DNA of 64,000 nucleotides, taken from positions 1 through 64,000 of the forward strand of contig JAUGWO010000254.1 in the NCBI GenBank assembly GCA_049724395.1, in the 5' to 3' direction. Positions 38,318 through 50,937 of the stretch are shown piece after piece. Each line of letters begins with the position of its first letter. Position 1 is the stretch's first letter. The position numbers and the translations under genes were made by a program. Under the pieces are notes generated by a model. The model saw only the letters and a program-made list of their open reading frames with translations, was not told where the DNA came from and did not search any database. This stretch comes from Spongospora subterranea f. sp. subterranea. Taxonomy: Eukaryota > Endomyxa: Phytomyxea > Phytomyxea > Plasmodiophorida.

Positions 38318-39942
38318 GGGAAATTTTTTCTGCGAGTCAACACCTGGCAGTCCGCCCAGGCGTCCACCTTGTTAAGGCCACGCCGACTCAGTGACGGCCA
38401 CGCTGCACCACACTTAACCGGCCCTGTGGTAGATGTGTACGAAGGACTAAACTGCGTATCTCTGCTCGCGGTTCACCTCATCGATCGCATCTGTGAATTA
38501 ATGTCAAGCTCATTGCAAGAGTAGGACTGTTCCGTTTTAATTCAATATCTGATCTTATTACAATTTCTAGTTGTTTAGAACGTTCATTGGACGAAAAACA
38601 CGGCGCTTTGGAGGAACTCTACAGAAGGTACACATATTTAATTTTCCATTTTGTATGCCGACCGTTTTTATTCAATATCCGATCTTATTACGATTTCTAG
38701 TTGTTCCGGTCAAATAATGCAAAGATATGCTTCAGAAAGCTTGTTAGACAATACTTTTATTGAAATGTTTTTGTTCACACTAGGACTGGAGTAGCCGGTG
38801 CACGCTTATCCACTTTCATCAACAGATCGCCTCTGAACATAAATTTACTGATTCCGTCTCAAACTTTCGTTAAAGCCATACCTAAGCGTTCGTTCCATCT
38901 TTTGTACTGAAAAGAGCCAGTACCCTTTGAATGCAGAAGACGGAACGCTTCTTGGAGAGTTTCTTCAGACGCGGCATGATATGAGTTATCGTCGAACCCG
39001 AGGATAGAATGCATCTGATTATTCAGTTCCTCGTCGTTGTCCGCAATGCGTTACAACGGCAGGTTCCACAACCAAGTCCTTTTGCAACGTGACAGGTGCA
39101 AAGGGACACCTGCTTCCTTTTCTATGTCCATCGCGAGATATTACTCCGTGATCCTTGCACAAAGTGCACGACTTCTTTTTTCTTGTAGAATGTTCAAAGG
39201 CGATCTGTTGATGAAAGTGGATAAGCGTGCACCGGCTACTCCCGTCCATGATTACTAGTGTGTACAAAAACATTTCAATAAAAGTATTGTCTAACAAGCT
39301 TTCTGAAGCATATCTTTGCATTATTTGACCGGAACAACTAGAAATCGTAATAAGATCGGATGTCTTGGACATCGCGAACCAACTCATCAAATACATCCCA
39401 AGTCTTGTGGGAAATTTGGGGCCAGAGACCAACTTGTCCAACCATATCATCGTAACTATACATGGCAAACATGTCAGACTACACAATGGAAACGAATATG
39501 TGTTACTTCTGTAGAAGGCTCTGTTCATCCACGACACTGAGCTGTTCGCCTGAAGAGCTTTCTGAATGGTTATCAAAACTACAAATGGCAACATGTTGGC
39601 ATACAAAATGGAAAATTAAATATGTGTTACTTCTGTAGAAGGCTCTGTTCCTCCAAGGCGCCGTGTTTTTCGTCCAATGAACGTTCTAAACAACTAGAAA
39701 TTAATAAGATCAGATATTGAATTAAAACGGAACAGTCCTACTCTTGCAATGAGCTTGACATTAATTCACAGATGCGATCGATGAGGTGAACCGCGAGAAG
39801 AGATACGCTTTAGTCCTTCGTACACATCTACCACAGGGCCGGTTGAGTGTGGTGCAGCGTGGCGGTCACTGAGTCGGCGTGGCCTTAACAAGGTCGACGC
39901 CTGGGCGGACTGCCAGGTGTCGACTCCCAGAAAAAATTTCCC
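38318..39942. mobile_element. Mutator-like element (MULE) with long TIRs and 9-bp target duplication
   Basis: Both ends begin GGGAAATTTTTTCTG and are bordered by the direct repeat CACAGAGAG (38309-38317 and 39943-39951), the 9-bp duplication diagnostic of Mutator elements. Outer inverted arms of about 340 bp (38318-38663 and 39597-39942) are followed by a second inverted pair (about 38668-38838 and 39187-39361), so most of the element is palindromic. The interior, minus strand near 39190-39100, keeps a Cys/His motif (CTLCKDHGVI then GSRCPF) matching the C-terminal end of the MULE transposase at 40.2-41.5 kb. There is no DDE domain, so it is non-autonomous. The exact target duplication implies a recent insertion. 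Confidence 0.88.
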
Positions 39943-40205
39943 CACAGAGAGTGTATTTGGCTCGGAATACAGTAGGAACATCTATTGTGTGTAATAGCAT
40001 CTATAGTAATCCACCAGACTAGTGTATATCGATGCATGTTACAAAGAACTCTTTAGTATGAAAATTCATGTCATTTTATGCAAAGGGAAGGATAGATCAG
40101 GGACGACACCGGGTGTCAGAAATGACATGGACTGGTTGATACTGATTGTTGGATGATTCGTATATATACAGTAGTTGTGTATTACGAATAGTGTCTACTA
40201 TTATG

Positions 40206-41496
40206 CGGGAAATCTTTCTGTCCGCCGGCGGACAGACTGGATTCTGTCCGCCAGTACAGTACCCTATGTGACGAGACTGGCGGATGGAAAGGATTCTGTC
40301 CGCCGGTAGGGCGCACTGTACTAGTTGTCAGGTTGCGCTCCTGTATGGTCAGTTGGTCACCCTCACCAGACGACGGAGTTAAATCAACTGTAAAAATAAA
40401 ATGTTCGGATTCTTGCGGAATCTCGTCCCAAACTGCCGATTGTCCCGGAGACTTTACCAGTCTATGACGCAGCTGTTGTCCCAGAAGCTCCACCCGCACA
40501 TGACGCAGAACAGGCGTCGATTGTGCAGCCGATCCCTGATACCCCTTGTTCCGCAAACGCGCCGCATCTCACGGAACCCTTAAACGCCGTTCTGGCAATT
40601 GCACCCTTTACCGGTAACTGGTCTGCGTTTACAAAACCTTTTCAAGAGATGGCAAGGGAAAACGGCACCATGATCGAGTTTGACACCAAAAATTGTGCCG
40701 ACAATGTGGCCACCGCTCACCGTTCCTAATGAAGACGATGGATGTCATCCCGTTATGTTCGTGTCCTGACTTTGCGTGTTGTCGAATCCCATGTCGACAC
40801 ATTGCTGCCGTATGCTCTGCGATGAACGTCGATCCCATGGATGTAAAGTATCTGACTCCCCGATGGCGTCTTAATCAACACCCGTGATGGCAAATTGCAT
40901 ACTGCCGCGTCAACCAGAACATATCGCCTCTGACTAACGCCATCTTCAATGTAGGCACGTCGGCAGTTGTGCCGTCTGTCTACGATGACGCATATGCCCA
41001 AATCACAGTGCCCGAGGTGAACTTCCATTACCGCCATTTAATGCAAGCCGCCAAGGAAATCGTTCAAGTCGGGCAGACCAGTGTCGCTGCATTCAAACGG
41101 ACAATTATGGCCTTCAACGCTCTATGTATCGACTCGAAAGAACCAGTGCCAGTCGAATCATCTGTCGAAGCGGTGCCGTCTGGTTTTGCCAGTATTCGAG
41201 CGCCGATTGCCAAAAGTGTCAAGAAGCGCGGGCGGCGATCGAACGACGAACTCGTAAATCGGTCAGCTCTACAAACTCGGCATTCAACCAAGAAGGCAAG
41301 ACACTGCAAAACCTGTAAAGAGCACGGATTGACCGCCAAGAATCACCGTTCAGGTGGCCGGTGTCCTTTTTGGGTAAAACCGGTGCAGCAATTAATTAAG
41401 ACCGCACACATTGTGGAAGTCGTCGCAGACTGTTCGTCCGATGACACCTGCTCAGAATCGAACAATATTCCACTGATACAGCGCTTTGCTGACTGA
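40206..41496 (+). pseudogene. MULE transposase C-terminal remnant with SWIM zinc finger
   Basis: GGGAAATCTTTCTG at 40206 resembles the left end of the neighbouring MULE, marking a probable element start. Downstream, 40523-40728 reads TEPLNAVLAIAPFTGNWSAF and then passes with a frame change into PLCSCPDFACCRIPCRHIAAV (about 40754-40820), a SWIM zinc finger of the CxC...CxH type found after the DDE domain in MuDR/FAR1-type transposases. At 40969-41496 a further frame carries a second Cys/His motif (CKTCKEHGLT then GGRCPF). The catalytic DDE part is absent, the right end was not found, and at least two frame changes occur, so this is a dead, truncated copy. A perfect 18-base palindrome CTGTCCGCCGGCGGACAG lies near its left end. 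Confidence 0.7.
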
Positions 41497-41655
41497 GGTT
41501 CCACGAACCAAAGCAGATCGCAGTTCTGACGAGGACATTATTGTCTTCATGGCTGCGAATGCATTGTTACACAATGAATATATACATTTTACAAATCAAA
41601 CATTCAATTTCTCTGTGCAAATCGTGTTGTTAGGAACTGAACACAAAACGTAACA

Positions 41656-44600
41656 TTGTGGGTTCAGCCCTTCGTGTGTCTCATCTCGAATCTGTTCCGT
41701 TTATTGGATCGTATCGCCACTCCTTTACTCACCATGCCCTCTTCCCCATCCTCGCCCATGGCTTTACACAGCCATGTTTCTCGCAGCGAAACGGACAACG
41801 ACGCCCTTAATGAAATCAACGATTTGAAGAATTTAAGCAAACAGGGTACCTAGAGCAGCACATCCGCGAATTCTTGACCCGCCACGGTGAAGCCACAGGA
41901 GGGTTGGGCATGAGTGAAAAACGTCTGGCGAGAGCTTTTTGCAAATTATTACACCCGCCGCTGCCGAGTGCCTAGAGGAATTTGAATTAGATACGCTGAA
42001 GGCTATGACATCTAAGGCCAAGCTATTAGCCTCCCGGTACCCGATGGAAGGGAAAAGATTGTTTAGCATCGAGAATTCTCAGTTACGCTCCCGCCTTACT
42101 CCTGAGATTCGGCAACATTGCTTGGACTTCGGTTTATGTTTGTACTACCGAAAATCAGGACCATCGCCGCCTGCCCGGATCGTCCGACTTACAATTCATC
42201 TCCACAAGTCGCAGGGCACACGCAAGGATGGTTGCTGACGGGTTATCCAATCATCCTGAATACACTGCTGTTTCCGAACCCGACTGTTTATCTGTCTCTT
42301 CGCTGTACTATAATCGACCCCAAACGTTCCAATGCATCGTGGTGGACATTACTATTGAAGCCTCTTCCCGCCGAATAAGAACGAGTGCACTGATTGATTG
42401 TGGCGCGACCTCAAATTTCATTGACAGAGCGTTTGTTAGCCTACACGCAATCCCATGTCGTCCCAAACTCATTCCCGTGGCTGTCACCGATAACTCACGA
42501 AACCGAGCAATTGACCACCTCGCTCGCTGGGTCATTTGAGGACCTTATCGCAATATCGAATCGCCAAATCATAATGTCGCCAAATCATAATGTTATTCTG
42601 GGAATGCCTTGGCTTCAACATCACAACCCCGACATTGATTGGAAAAACCGATGTGTCCGCCCTAGAGTTTCGACAAAACCGAACCAACCTGAAGCCATTG
42701 GCAGCGCAACCTCTTCGCTATCTGATGAGGAAATATCTATATCCATGATACGTGCTGAACCATTTTTTTTATGCCCTCGATGATGAAGGACAAGGGTTTT
42801 TAATATATACTGTACAATGTGGGCGCCCTCTGAGTCACACGAGCAAGAAAATCAGGAGCTGCCGGTACATTATCGCGAATTTATTGATGTTTTCAGCAAG
42901 ACAAACTCGAAGAAGCTCCCTGAGCACCGCAAATTCGATTGTGACATCGACCTGAAAGAAGGAAAAGATTCGCCATTTGCCTCGAGAACAAAAAGCGCTC
43001 AAGCTGTACCTAGAGGACAATTTGGGTAAAGGATTTATTCGACCTTCGATATCGCCTGCTGGGGCTCCCGTGTTATTTGTCAAAAACAGGATGGTTCGTT
43101 GCGCCTTTGCGTTGACTACCGGGGACTAAACTTTGCCACAATCAAAAATCGCCACCCGTTGCCACTCATCGACCAGCTGCTAGCTCAACTCAGCTCGGCC
43201 AAAATCTTCTCGAAAATCGACCTGCGTGGGGCGTACAACCAAGTTCGTATACGCTCGGGGGACGAATGGAAAACCGCGTTTAGAACACCCTATGGCCTCT
43301 TCGAGTATCTCGTTATGCCGTTCGGATTGAAAAACGCGCCAGCAGCCTTTCGAAAATATATGAATGACACCTTCTGGGAGTACCTGGACATGTTCGTTGC
43401 AATTTATATTGACGATATCTTGATATTTTCAGCAAACGAAGTCGATCACCGTAAAAGTGATCGCTTAGTGCTTCGAAAGTTGAGGGAAGCCAAGCTTTAT
43501 GCCAAGCTCGAAAAATGTCGATTTCATGAGTCTGAAGTCGAGTTTCTGGGATACCTTGTGACTGGCAATGGCATTCGGCTACAGTAGACCCCGGCAAAGT
43601 GGACACTATCTTATCATGGGCTGCTCCTGAGAATACGTTAGGTGGCCAGACCTTCCTTGGGTTTGTGAATTTTTATCGGAAATTTATTGGAAATTTCTCG
43701 AAAATCGAAGTTCCCTTAACTAATTTGACTCGAGAAGGGGTGCTTTTCAATTGGGACTCGAACGCCGATGCTGCTTTCAGGACTTTCAAGGCTGCCTTTG
43801 CTGAAGCCCCGATCCTCGCCTATTTCAACCCCAACCTGCCGTGCTAATTAGAAACGGACGCTTCTGACGTAGCCATTGCTATGGTATTATCGCATCGTGA
43901 CGAAAACAATGAACTCCGCCCCATAGCCTCTTATTCACGTAAACTGGCGCCGCCCGAAATTAATTATCCGACCTACGACAAGGAATTACTTGCAGCTGTT
44001 GTGGCCTTTCAGAAATGGCGACAATTTTGGACACCGCACAGCACACGACAGTCGTTCATTGCGATCACCACAATCTGAAATATTTTGCATCACCGCATAA
44101 GCGCAGCCGCCGACAGGCACGTTGGTCTGAACTATTAGGCGAAGTCATACTTAATCGCGCAGGGCGACTCAACGGTAAAGCGAATGCATCAAATCGTCGA
44201 CCGGAATATGGGCCGACAGTAACACATGATCACCTACTTCAACAGTCAGCTCAGCTAATATCGCCCAACAGATTTATCACCGCCGTTAAGAACTCCGAAG
44301 TCGCTCTACTGCAAAATACATCTGTCAACGACCAGCCACTCGACTTGATGTCGCGAATACGAGCAAATCAGTTGCAGGATCCCATGACTAAAGCGAAGCT
44401 AGCCAATATCAATTTTCCTTTCTTGTTGTAATTATTCGGCTCATGAAGGGTTGCTATTTCACAATCACCAACTGGTCATCGCGGGTGACGATTGCACATT
44501 GCACGAATGCATTATGATTTGACAGACGGCGGTCACTTTAGTGTTCTTCGGAAAACAATCCATTTTATCAGCAGAGACATCTGGTGACCTGGGATGCGTA

Positions 44601-44830
44601 AATTCGTCAAGCAATACATTTCATCCTGCGATACCTGCGCACGCGCGAAGTCTGTTTTCATTCATGACCGATCGTTGAGTTTACACTCCAACACGGCAGA
44701 ACCCATATGGGGTGCTAACACCGCTGCCGATTCCAACGGAGCTTTGGTCGTCCATATAAATGGATTTCATAGCTAAGTTACCGCGATCCTCAAATTTTGA
44801 TTCAAGGTCCTCATCACAACCTGGCTTGAG
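41656..44830 (+). mobile_element. Ty3/gypsy element, broken fossil
   Basis: On the plus strand are a weak gag-like region (about 41730-42240), a protease motif ALIDCGATSNFID (about 42390), reverse transcriptase (about 43050-43590, [33 protein letters not shown]), RNase H (about 43850-44200, ASYSRKLAPPEINYPTYDKE), and the start of integrase (about 44490-44830, ending near MDFIAKLPRSS). It ends inside integrase and no LTR pair was found. It is closely related to the fragment at 14.3-15.5 kb. The element is broken in several places and truncated at its 3' side. Confidence 0.88.
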
Positions 44831-45615
44831 AATTGGTTTGCAACTGCACTTGGAACGGACCCGACAAAGAAAGTGGCAATACGCTGATCAATCAGCCGCG
44901 TCCCCATCGTTGAATTCGGGATTCCACTTAGAGAGACACAGAATCAGATGGCAAACCTGGAAGCCGGGCGAGCTGAAGGCTGTTTTGTTTGAACAAGACT
45001 GTTTGAGAAATCTGAGAGAAGTCACCAGGGTCGGCCGGACACCGGGTTGGGAATTGTTGCAATGAGATGTGAACAATGGAGCAAACAATGTCGCCAACGG
45101 AATGATTTATATTGGGTCGGCGCCGGGCGTCCGAAGGTCGTCAGTCGGGGAAGCTTTCAGACAACCGGAAGGAGGATCGCTTCTTGAAAGGAAATTAGCG
45201 GATTTCGTGATGGGCATCACACGGCACATGGACAATCAGCCGAATTAGATGAAGCGTTCGATCCCACAGCAAGTAGGTTCCGCTCTGTCTTTGAGAAAGA
45301 ATCGATGACGATTGGTTGGTAAACAGGTGATACTAGAGAAGCGACCCTATCCCAATTAGCAATGAACCCCATGAGATGAACGACAACTCGACACGATATA
45401 TGTAAATAAACGGATAACTATTAGTCGTTGACACTGTCGAAGGTACCGAAACAACGGTCGTTAATCATTAATCACAACCAATGTTTTATTTGTTAAACTA
45501 TGTTTTGTTTTGTGTTTTCTTCTCAATGCCCTTAATAAAATATTCCATGAGATCTTTGGACATTTCCTGAAAACATAGAATCGGAAATCCGGTGCGTTGA
45601 GCCCAAGAGATAAAC
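44831..45615. other. No supported gene
   Basis: This stretch follows the truncated gypsy element and holds the 3' flank of the minus-strand secreted-protein gene ending at 45616. No motif-bearing frame was found. Confidence 0.4.
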
Positions 45616-46866
45616 TTAGATTGAAATTGAGGGATTAGCGCTCGTGTTGCCATCATCTGGGACACCCTCGATCTCGGCTCCAAACAACAATCGCACAGAT
45701 TGGGACAGCGCCTCAGCCACGCGTTTGGCGCTGGCTGTGGATTGCGGCAATTGAATCTGCATCAGAAGTGGTGAGATGAACCGCCTGATGACGATATCTA
45801 CTCCATGGCACTTCAAGGCAAACTGCCTGAGTTGCATGGCAAACACTTCAAACTGCCCTTGGGTCAAGGAATGCAGAGCACATTGAGGATGTGAATATGA
45901 TTCAATGGCGAAATCACTATATTGACGGAAAAGTTCAAGAAGCGCGCTTCGAGAAGCGTAGAAATCGCGGTCGAATTCCTGAAAGAGGTCCATGGTGAAT
46001 CTGCGCTGTTCTATGGGAGGCATCTGATTGGGGATTGGAACAATACCGACAATCGAACTCCTGAAAAGCATATCATCGCGAGCTATATGAACTAGGAATT
46101 GACCCGCATTCATATCATCATATGGAGGAAAAGCCTTGGGCTGATATTCGACGAGAAAAGAGTTAAAACGTTCATCCAACTTGCGAAACATCTCAATCAC
46201 TGGTTGGGTTGGTGGTAGAGTGGTTAAGTATTGATTGAGGGCTGTGGTAATCGCAACCAGCTGTACATCAGGGACCCCATCTTCATCGGTCCATACGTGC
46301 CTTGCAACAAATGAGTGAACGAGGTTCATGAAATCAATCGGTTGGTTATCGGACGATAAATATGGTGAAACCGTCTTCTGCCAAAAAAACATTTGCGAGT
46401 TCATGTTGAAGCTGGTGGATTTGTCAAATTTGTTCAATGCAAACTTCAATAGACCTAATCGCAGATAGTGATTATCATGATTTAAGTCCAACAGGCTCCG
46501 TTTCTTGACAGCAGCTTTGCAGAGATCAACACACAATCCTGTGGTTTTACAAGCAAATTCTGACAGAAGAACTTCTTCTTGTTCGCGTTGGTATTTCTTT
46601 TCAGCAAACAGGGCGTCTTCTTGTAGGGGTTGGTACTCTCGTTCATCGAACACGACGTCCTCTTGTTCGCCTGGCGATCCTGTATAATCAGAATGGCAGT
46701 CATCTGGGCTGTATTTGATATTTGTGAGCCACTCCAAATTTGGAATGTTCTCGATGCCGAAGAGCCACGATTCATCTAGCTTTGTCGTGTCCACCTCCAT
46801 ATCGTGTCCAATGGCGAAAGCAAAGGCCGTCAAGGCGATCAGCGCCAGCTGAATTGTTGTCGTCAT
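45616..46866 (-). CDS. Secreted protein of unknown family (416 residues)
   Basis: The ATG at 46866 is preferred over an upstream in-frame ATG at 46953 because it starts a clean signal peptide (MTTTIQLALIALTAFAFAIG). The single-exon mature protein has an acidic N-terminal region with imperfect repeats (EREYQPLQEDALFAEKKYQ), a Cys pair in TTGLCVDLCKAA, then helical sequence with blocks such as LPPTQPVIEMFRKLDERF and FPPYDDMN, and ends with SAKRVAEALSQSVRLLFGAE. A decayed paralogue lies on the other strand at 49.9-50.9 kb and shares several blocks. No known domain was recognised. A secreted effector-like role is inference only. It sits between two retroelement fossils, a typical place for fast-changing secreted genes. 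Confidence 0.8.
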   Translation of the reverse strand: MTTTIQLALIALTAFAFAIGHDMEVDTTKLDESWLFGIENIPNLEWLTNIKYSPDDCHSDYTGSPGEQEDVVFDEREYQPLQEDALFAEKKYQREQEEVLLSEFACKTTGLCVDLCKAAVKKRSLLDLNHDNHYLRLGLLKFALNKFDKSTSFNMNSQMFFWQKTVSPYLSSDNQPIDFMNLVHSFVARHVWTDEDGVPDVQLVAITTALNQYLTTLPPTQPVIEMFRKLDERFNSFLVEYQPKAFPPYDDMNAGQFLVHIARDDMLFRSSIVGIVPIPNQMPPIEQRRFTMDLFQEFDRDFYASRSALLELFRQYSDFAIESYSHPQCALHSLTQGQFEVFAMQLRQFALKCHGVDIVIRRFISPLLMQIQLPQSTASAKRVAEALSQSVRLLFGAEIEGVPDDGNTSANPSISI

Positions 46867-47740
46867 GCTCACTGCAACAGATGCAAAGCAGTTTCGGCTG
46901 GTCAGCACTGGCAACCGTGAGGTACAGCAGTCCTCACGCAGTCCGCGAATCAATCCGAACTGCGCAATTATATTTCAAGCAACAGCCTCCTACGAAACTG
47001 GACAAAGTCCTCTACTTGTTAATTTCCAAACTGGAATTACTGCAATGGGTTTTGCACCTTCAAGAGCTGAATAAAATATTGGCCAATCGACACGTTAAAG
47101 GATGCATGCGGCCGTTGTATTCAGCTGGACATTCATGAGCCGGTCATGTGCTTCAACAACATGAAGGTTTCGTTAGTATACAAAACGAGTTTTGTCGATT
47201 TCGTTATGGTACTGTATGAACAGGTCTAGTACAGACAATTTTCAAGGAAAGGGCTTTCTGCTCTGAGTCCTGTACTGACTCCTGCGATCACGACCGCGAT
47301 CTCGATGTTCCGCTGATCCCAGAGCGTTTTAATCAAATCACTACCAATCTGTGAGTGTCCTGACAAAACTGCTCTAAAAAGTCACCGAGAGTTGTTGACA
47401 ATTCGGCATCTCTGGTTATCTGCAAGTCGGGCGATCATCCCTATTTCCTGACTCTCGATGTCCAGGAAGGAATTCAACAGATAGAGGGTAGTATATGGCC
47501 AACGCCCCATAAAGGTTTAGTATCAAGGACCTGTCAATGCTTTTAGCTCGTTTGGTTGACAGTTTCCACTTGATTAGGGCTGTCGAGAATGGGTTTGTTT
47601 CACGACCCAGGAAGCTCTTCTCACACCAAACAGAATCAGTCAAGGTTTGATGTTGACTCCGTGTTCGGTTTTCAGTCCGAAAGAGCAAGGTCCTTGACAA
47701 TCCACTCTAACAACTGAATATCGATTTTGGCTGTTGAGTC
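46867..47740. other. No supported gene
   Basis: This is the 5' flank of the secreted-protein gene followed by sequence without recognisable coding motif, up to the next gypsy fossil. Confidence 0.4.
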
Positions 47741-49500
47741 ATATGATGGGCCATGCGCCAGATTCCGACCAATACCTCACCCGGTTTTAAATGCGACGCC
47801 CGTTCGTGTGCCGCTGGAAACTGCTGAGTGATCGCCCGAGAGGGCACGTGAATGGTGCGGGATTTTGACGAATGTATGTTCGGTGTTGCTGTCCTGGAAC
47901 TCAGCCATCGCTAACCATTCCTCCCAGTCGTCCTGCTTATGCGAAATAAACGTGCCTGAATATTGTTCCTACATTTGGTTAGCGCGTTCTGTCTGCCCGC
48001 TCGTCTGAGGAGGTCGAGATGATGATAACCTCATTTGGAAATGCCGTTTCTGTAGTAGATGTTTCCCGAATCCTGCATTCATCTGTGGACAACGGCCAGA
48101 TATGATTTCGTCAGGGAGGTCGAACAATCCGAACAATGCGAGGGTTGCGTCAAAGGGTCTGCTGCTTGAGCTGCTCGAATGCAATCCGCCAGGGAAAGTT
48201 TGGGTTGAATCCATGATTGGAGGCTGGATAGTTGAAGTGGAGTCACCGCGAGCTGGTCCATGTGTGATTAGGGAGGTTTCTGCTGTGCCCAGACCGGATC
48301 TTGTCGCTGTGTTTCGGGTGGACCAACACGAGATATCCCCCTCTCCCTCCCGTGATGAATCACGAAATCGTAATCGGATAGGATCATGGACCAACGAACT
48401 GGGCGTCGATTGAGGACTTTGGAGGACGAAAAGTTTCGGAGGTTGTTATAATCGGATAATATCTTTACCCTATAAGAAATCCTTTTCAGAAAATTCCAAC
48501 CAGCGCATCAGTGCGACACTACAATTGCCAGTAGCTCCTGGTCATGCGTCGTCTCGTAATTTTATCAGGAGAATTTGGGATGAAATCATGTCAATAGCGA
48601 ATTCCGAGGCGTCGCCCGCCACAAGACAGGCTCGCGTGGGATCGATATGGAGCAGGACGGGTGCTTAAGTAAACGCATTCTTTAACAATTCAAATGCTGT
48701 TTGATGCCGGGTCTCCCATTCAAAACGTACAGCGTACGGCAGTATGCGATCAGCAAAATGTCCAAACTTGCAGCTGAACGAGGTCTTCCACTCATCACCT
48801 TTCTTTTATCCTTATGATGTTCTGATCTCCTCGTAAATCGATTATCCTGGTGGTTTAGTCTCACTGCCCAATTGGTGTAGAAAGTCAGCCGATAATCGGA
48901 AGAGGGTCAGGTTCCCGTTTTGTAATATTGTTCAACCCGCGGTAGTCGACCAATAAACGTAAAGAGGCATCACGTTTTCGAACGAAGAGTACTGGGATTC
49001 CGATCGAGAACTGTGATTCGCTGATGAATCATCGATCCAGGTTCTCCTCCATGTTAGGTACCTAAGACAGCGTCTCGGTTGCTGATGTGGAGTAGCAGGG
49101 TTTCTATGGGAACGCTCCAATTGTTTCTAACAATCCACCCCGATCCGGTGAACAGAAAATGTTTCGACTCCCTTTTTGGAAAAACCGTCTGCATATTTCT
49201 CAGGATATCGAGCGTTGGAGCAATTTGGGTGGTTTCGGGTGATACTGACTATTTAGAGGGAGCAGATTGAGCGTTTTGCGATGACTGTTTTAATTTCCGG
49301 ATTCGTCGCAAGCGGTTTAATCGAGCGCCGATGGTGAGTTTCACCGAGTCAATGAATGGATTCGACTCCCTCAAGAACGACATACCGAACACGATTGAAT
49401 AAACCAGGCAGTCAATGACAAAAAAATGGGCTGAAATCGTATGTCTGCGATGTTGAACTCGAGGTCGACTGTTTGGTGGATAAAGGCGAAGAATATGTGT
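47740..49500 (-). mobile_element. Ty3/gypsy fragment, old broken fossil
   Basis: Minus-strand reading shows weak protease-side sequence near 49500-49150, reverse-transcriptase traces around 48950-48680, and an integrase core trace near 48170-47970 (DEIISGRCPQ, SSSRPPQTSGQTERANQ). The domains are in gypsy order but heavily worn and with pieces missing. No LTR seen. It appears older than the copies at 1-3.6 and 41.7-44.8 kb, with many breaks. Confidence 0.65.
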
Positions 49501-49879
49501 AGCACAGTATATGGAGCACTAAAAACAACGTCAGAGAAAGGAACTAAACGAATCGATACAATTATCGCGCTCACAATTAGCAAAATATCGTAAATCATCA
49601 CTGTATTAAATAAAAAGGATTACTGTAAATTGGAACGTTTTTCCCGCTACATAGAACCAAGTTGATTTTCTCATGATTATCGACCAATAGTTCACCGGAA
49701 CGACATGTTGAGATGGCACAGAGCTGTTTGGATGATCAAGGATTTGGCGATAAACGATTTGTCCACGTCCAGTTGAGTCTCTCAAAATCACAAACCAAAC
49801 GGGTTTCGAATTGATCTCGGGCCCCAGTCGAACCAAAACCGCCTGGCCATTTGGTTCTTGGCCATTTGGTTCATGGAGT
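49501..49879. other. Intergenic, no supported gene
   Basis: A short duplicated string (TTGGCCATTTGGTTC twice) lies at about 49848-49873 just before the signal-peptide start of the decayed secreted paralogue. Otherwise nothing was recognised. Confidence 0.4.
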
Positions 49880-50937
49880 ATGTCGGCAGCAGCTCTGTTG
49901 ACCCTGATGGCGGTGATGGGTATTATCGCCACCGCACACGATCAGGAAGTGAATCTGCCAAAGTCGGATGAGCAGTTATTGATCGTGTCAGGGAATATGG
50001 AGTAGATCAGTCAGATCCTAGTTTGATCCAGATGACGAGGAGTCCGCTCAGGGAGAATCGCAAATAGCACAAGAGCTGGTATCAGGAGCCCTGTCGGCCT
50101 TTCAACTGAAAGCCCACCTGTTGTCTGTAGATATCTCCACAAAAACGGTCAGGAAATCTATTGGTTTTGGGTCAGATCAGGTCCATGACTATATGCGATT
50201 GGTTCTATTGCGGTTTGCGTTCGGCGAATCCATCAGTTTCAACAAGAATTCGGAAAAACCTGTTTTGCAGGACACCGCTCAATTTCATTCATAGACAGAT
50301 AACAAAGGACATGAATTCACGAATGAGTACAACCAGCTTTATATCAGGGACACCATATTCATTGGTCCAGACGTGCCTTGCGACAAATGATGTCACGATT
50401 TCCCGCGATCACCACAGTTCTCAATTTCCATCTGACCACTCTTTCGTCAATCCAACCAGTTATCGAGATGTGTCGCCGTTTGTTTGAACTGTCTAAAGTG
50501 TTTTTCGCCAGATCCCAGCTCAAGGCGCTTCCTCCATATGATGATATGGAGTCGGTTGATGTCCTTTTTGCCCTACCGGTACCTTGCCATAATGACGAAT
50601 TATTCAGTTCGAACAAGGGTGCTGTACAGGCCGCAATCATCGACCAGAATCTGGAACCGGAACAGCAAGAGGAGATGATGGTCCTCGTTAACCACGTCAT
50701 CATCGATTTCCCAAACCTGTACCGTCGTGGCTGCCATCCAGTTTCCTCATATGATGGTAATGACCATCCTGACCCAAGTCACATAGTAATTGTCATTCAC
50801 GAGAGAGGATTGTCAGGCTGATTTCCGTCAAATGATTGAGCGCATTAACTTGAAGCCATCCTCATCCAACGCCAAACGCATTGCTGATTCCTTGCCCCAA
50901 TCGATGCGATTATTGTTTGGAGAACGTCGAGGGTGAA
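49880..50937 (+). pseudogene. Decayed paralogue of the secreted protein at 45.6-46.9 kb
   Basis: The start at 49880 opens a signal peptide (MSAAALLTLMAVMGIIATAH then DQEVNLPKSDEQLL), parallel to the HDMEV start of the intact gene. Downstream, spread over changing frames, are matches in the same order: DYMRLVLLRFAFGESISFN (intact gene: NHYLRLGLLKFALNKFD), a LTTLSSIQPVIEMCRRLFE block, KALPPYDDM, and near 50850-50935 SSSNAKRIADSLPQSMRLLF against SAKRVAEALSQSVRLLF. Several stops and frame changes interrupt it and no intron set repairs them, so it is a pseudogene. It is inverted relative to the intact copy, 3 kb away across a gypsy fossil. Confidence 0.75.

Noticed and set aside
38249-38524. Open frame with WQSAQASTLLRPRR at the left MULE arm, repeated inverted at 39.8-39.98 kb
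   Set aside because: It lies in the terminal inverted repeat, crosses the element border and has no motif; it is not treated as a gene.
46866-46953. Upstream ATG at 46953 as the start of the secreted protein
   Set aside because: It would place 29 basic and polar residues before the signal peptide; the ATG at 46866 gives a normal secretory start.
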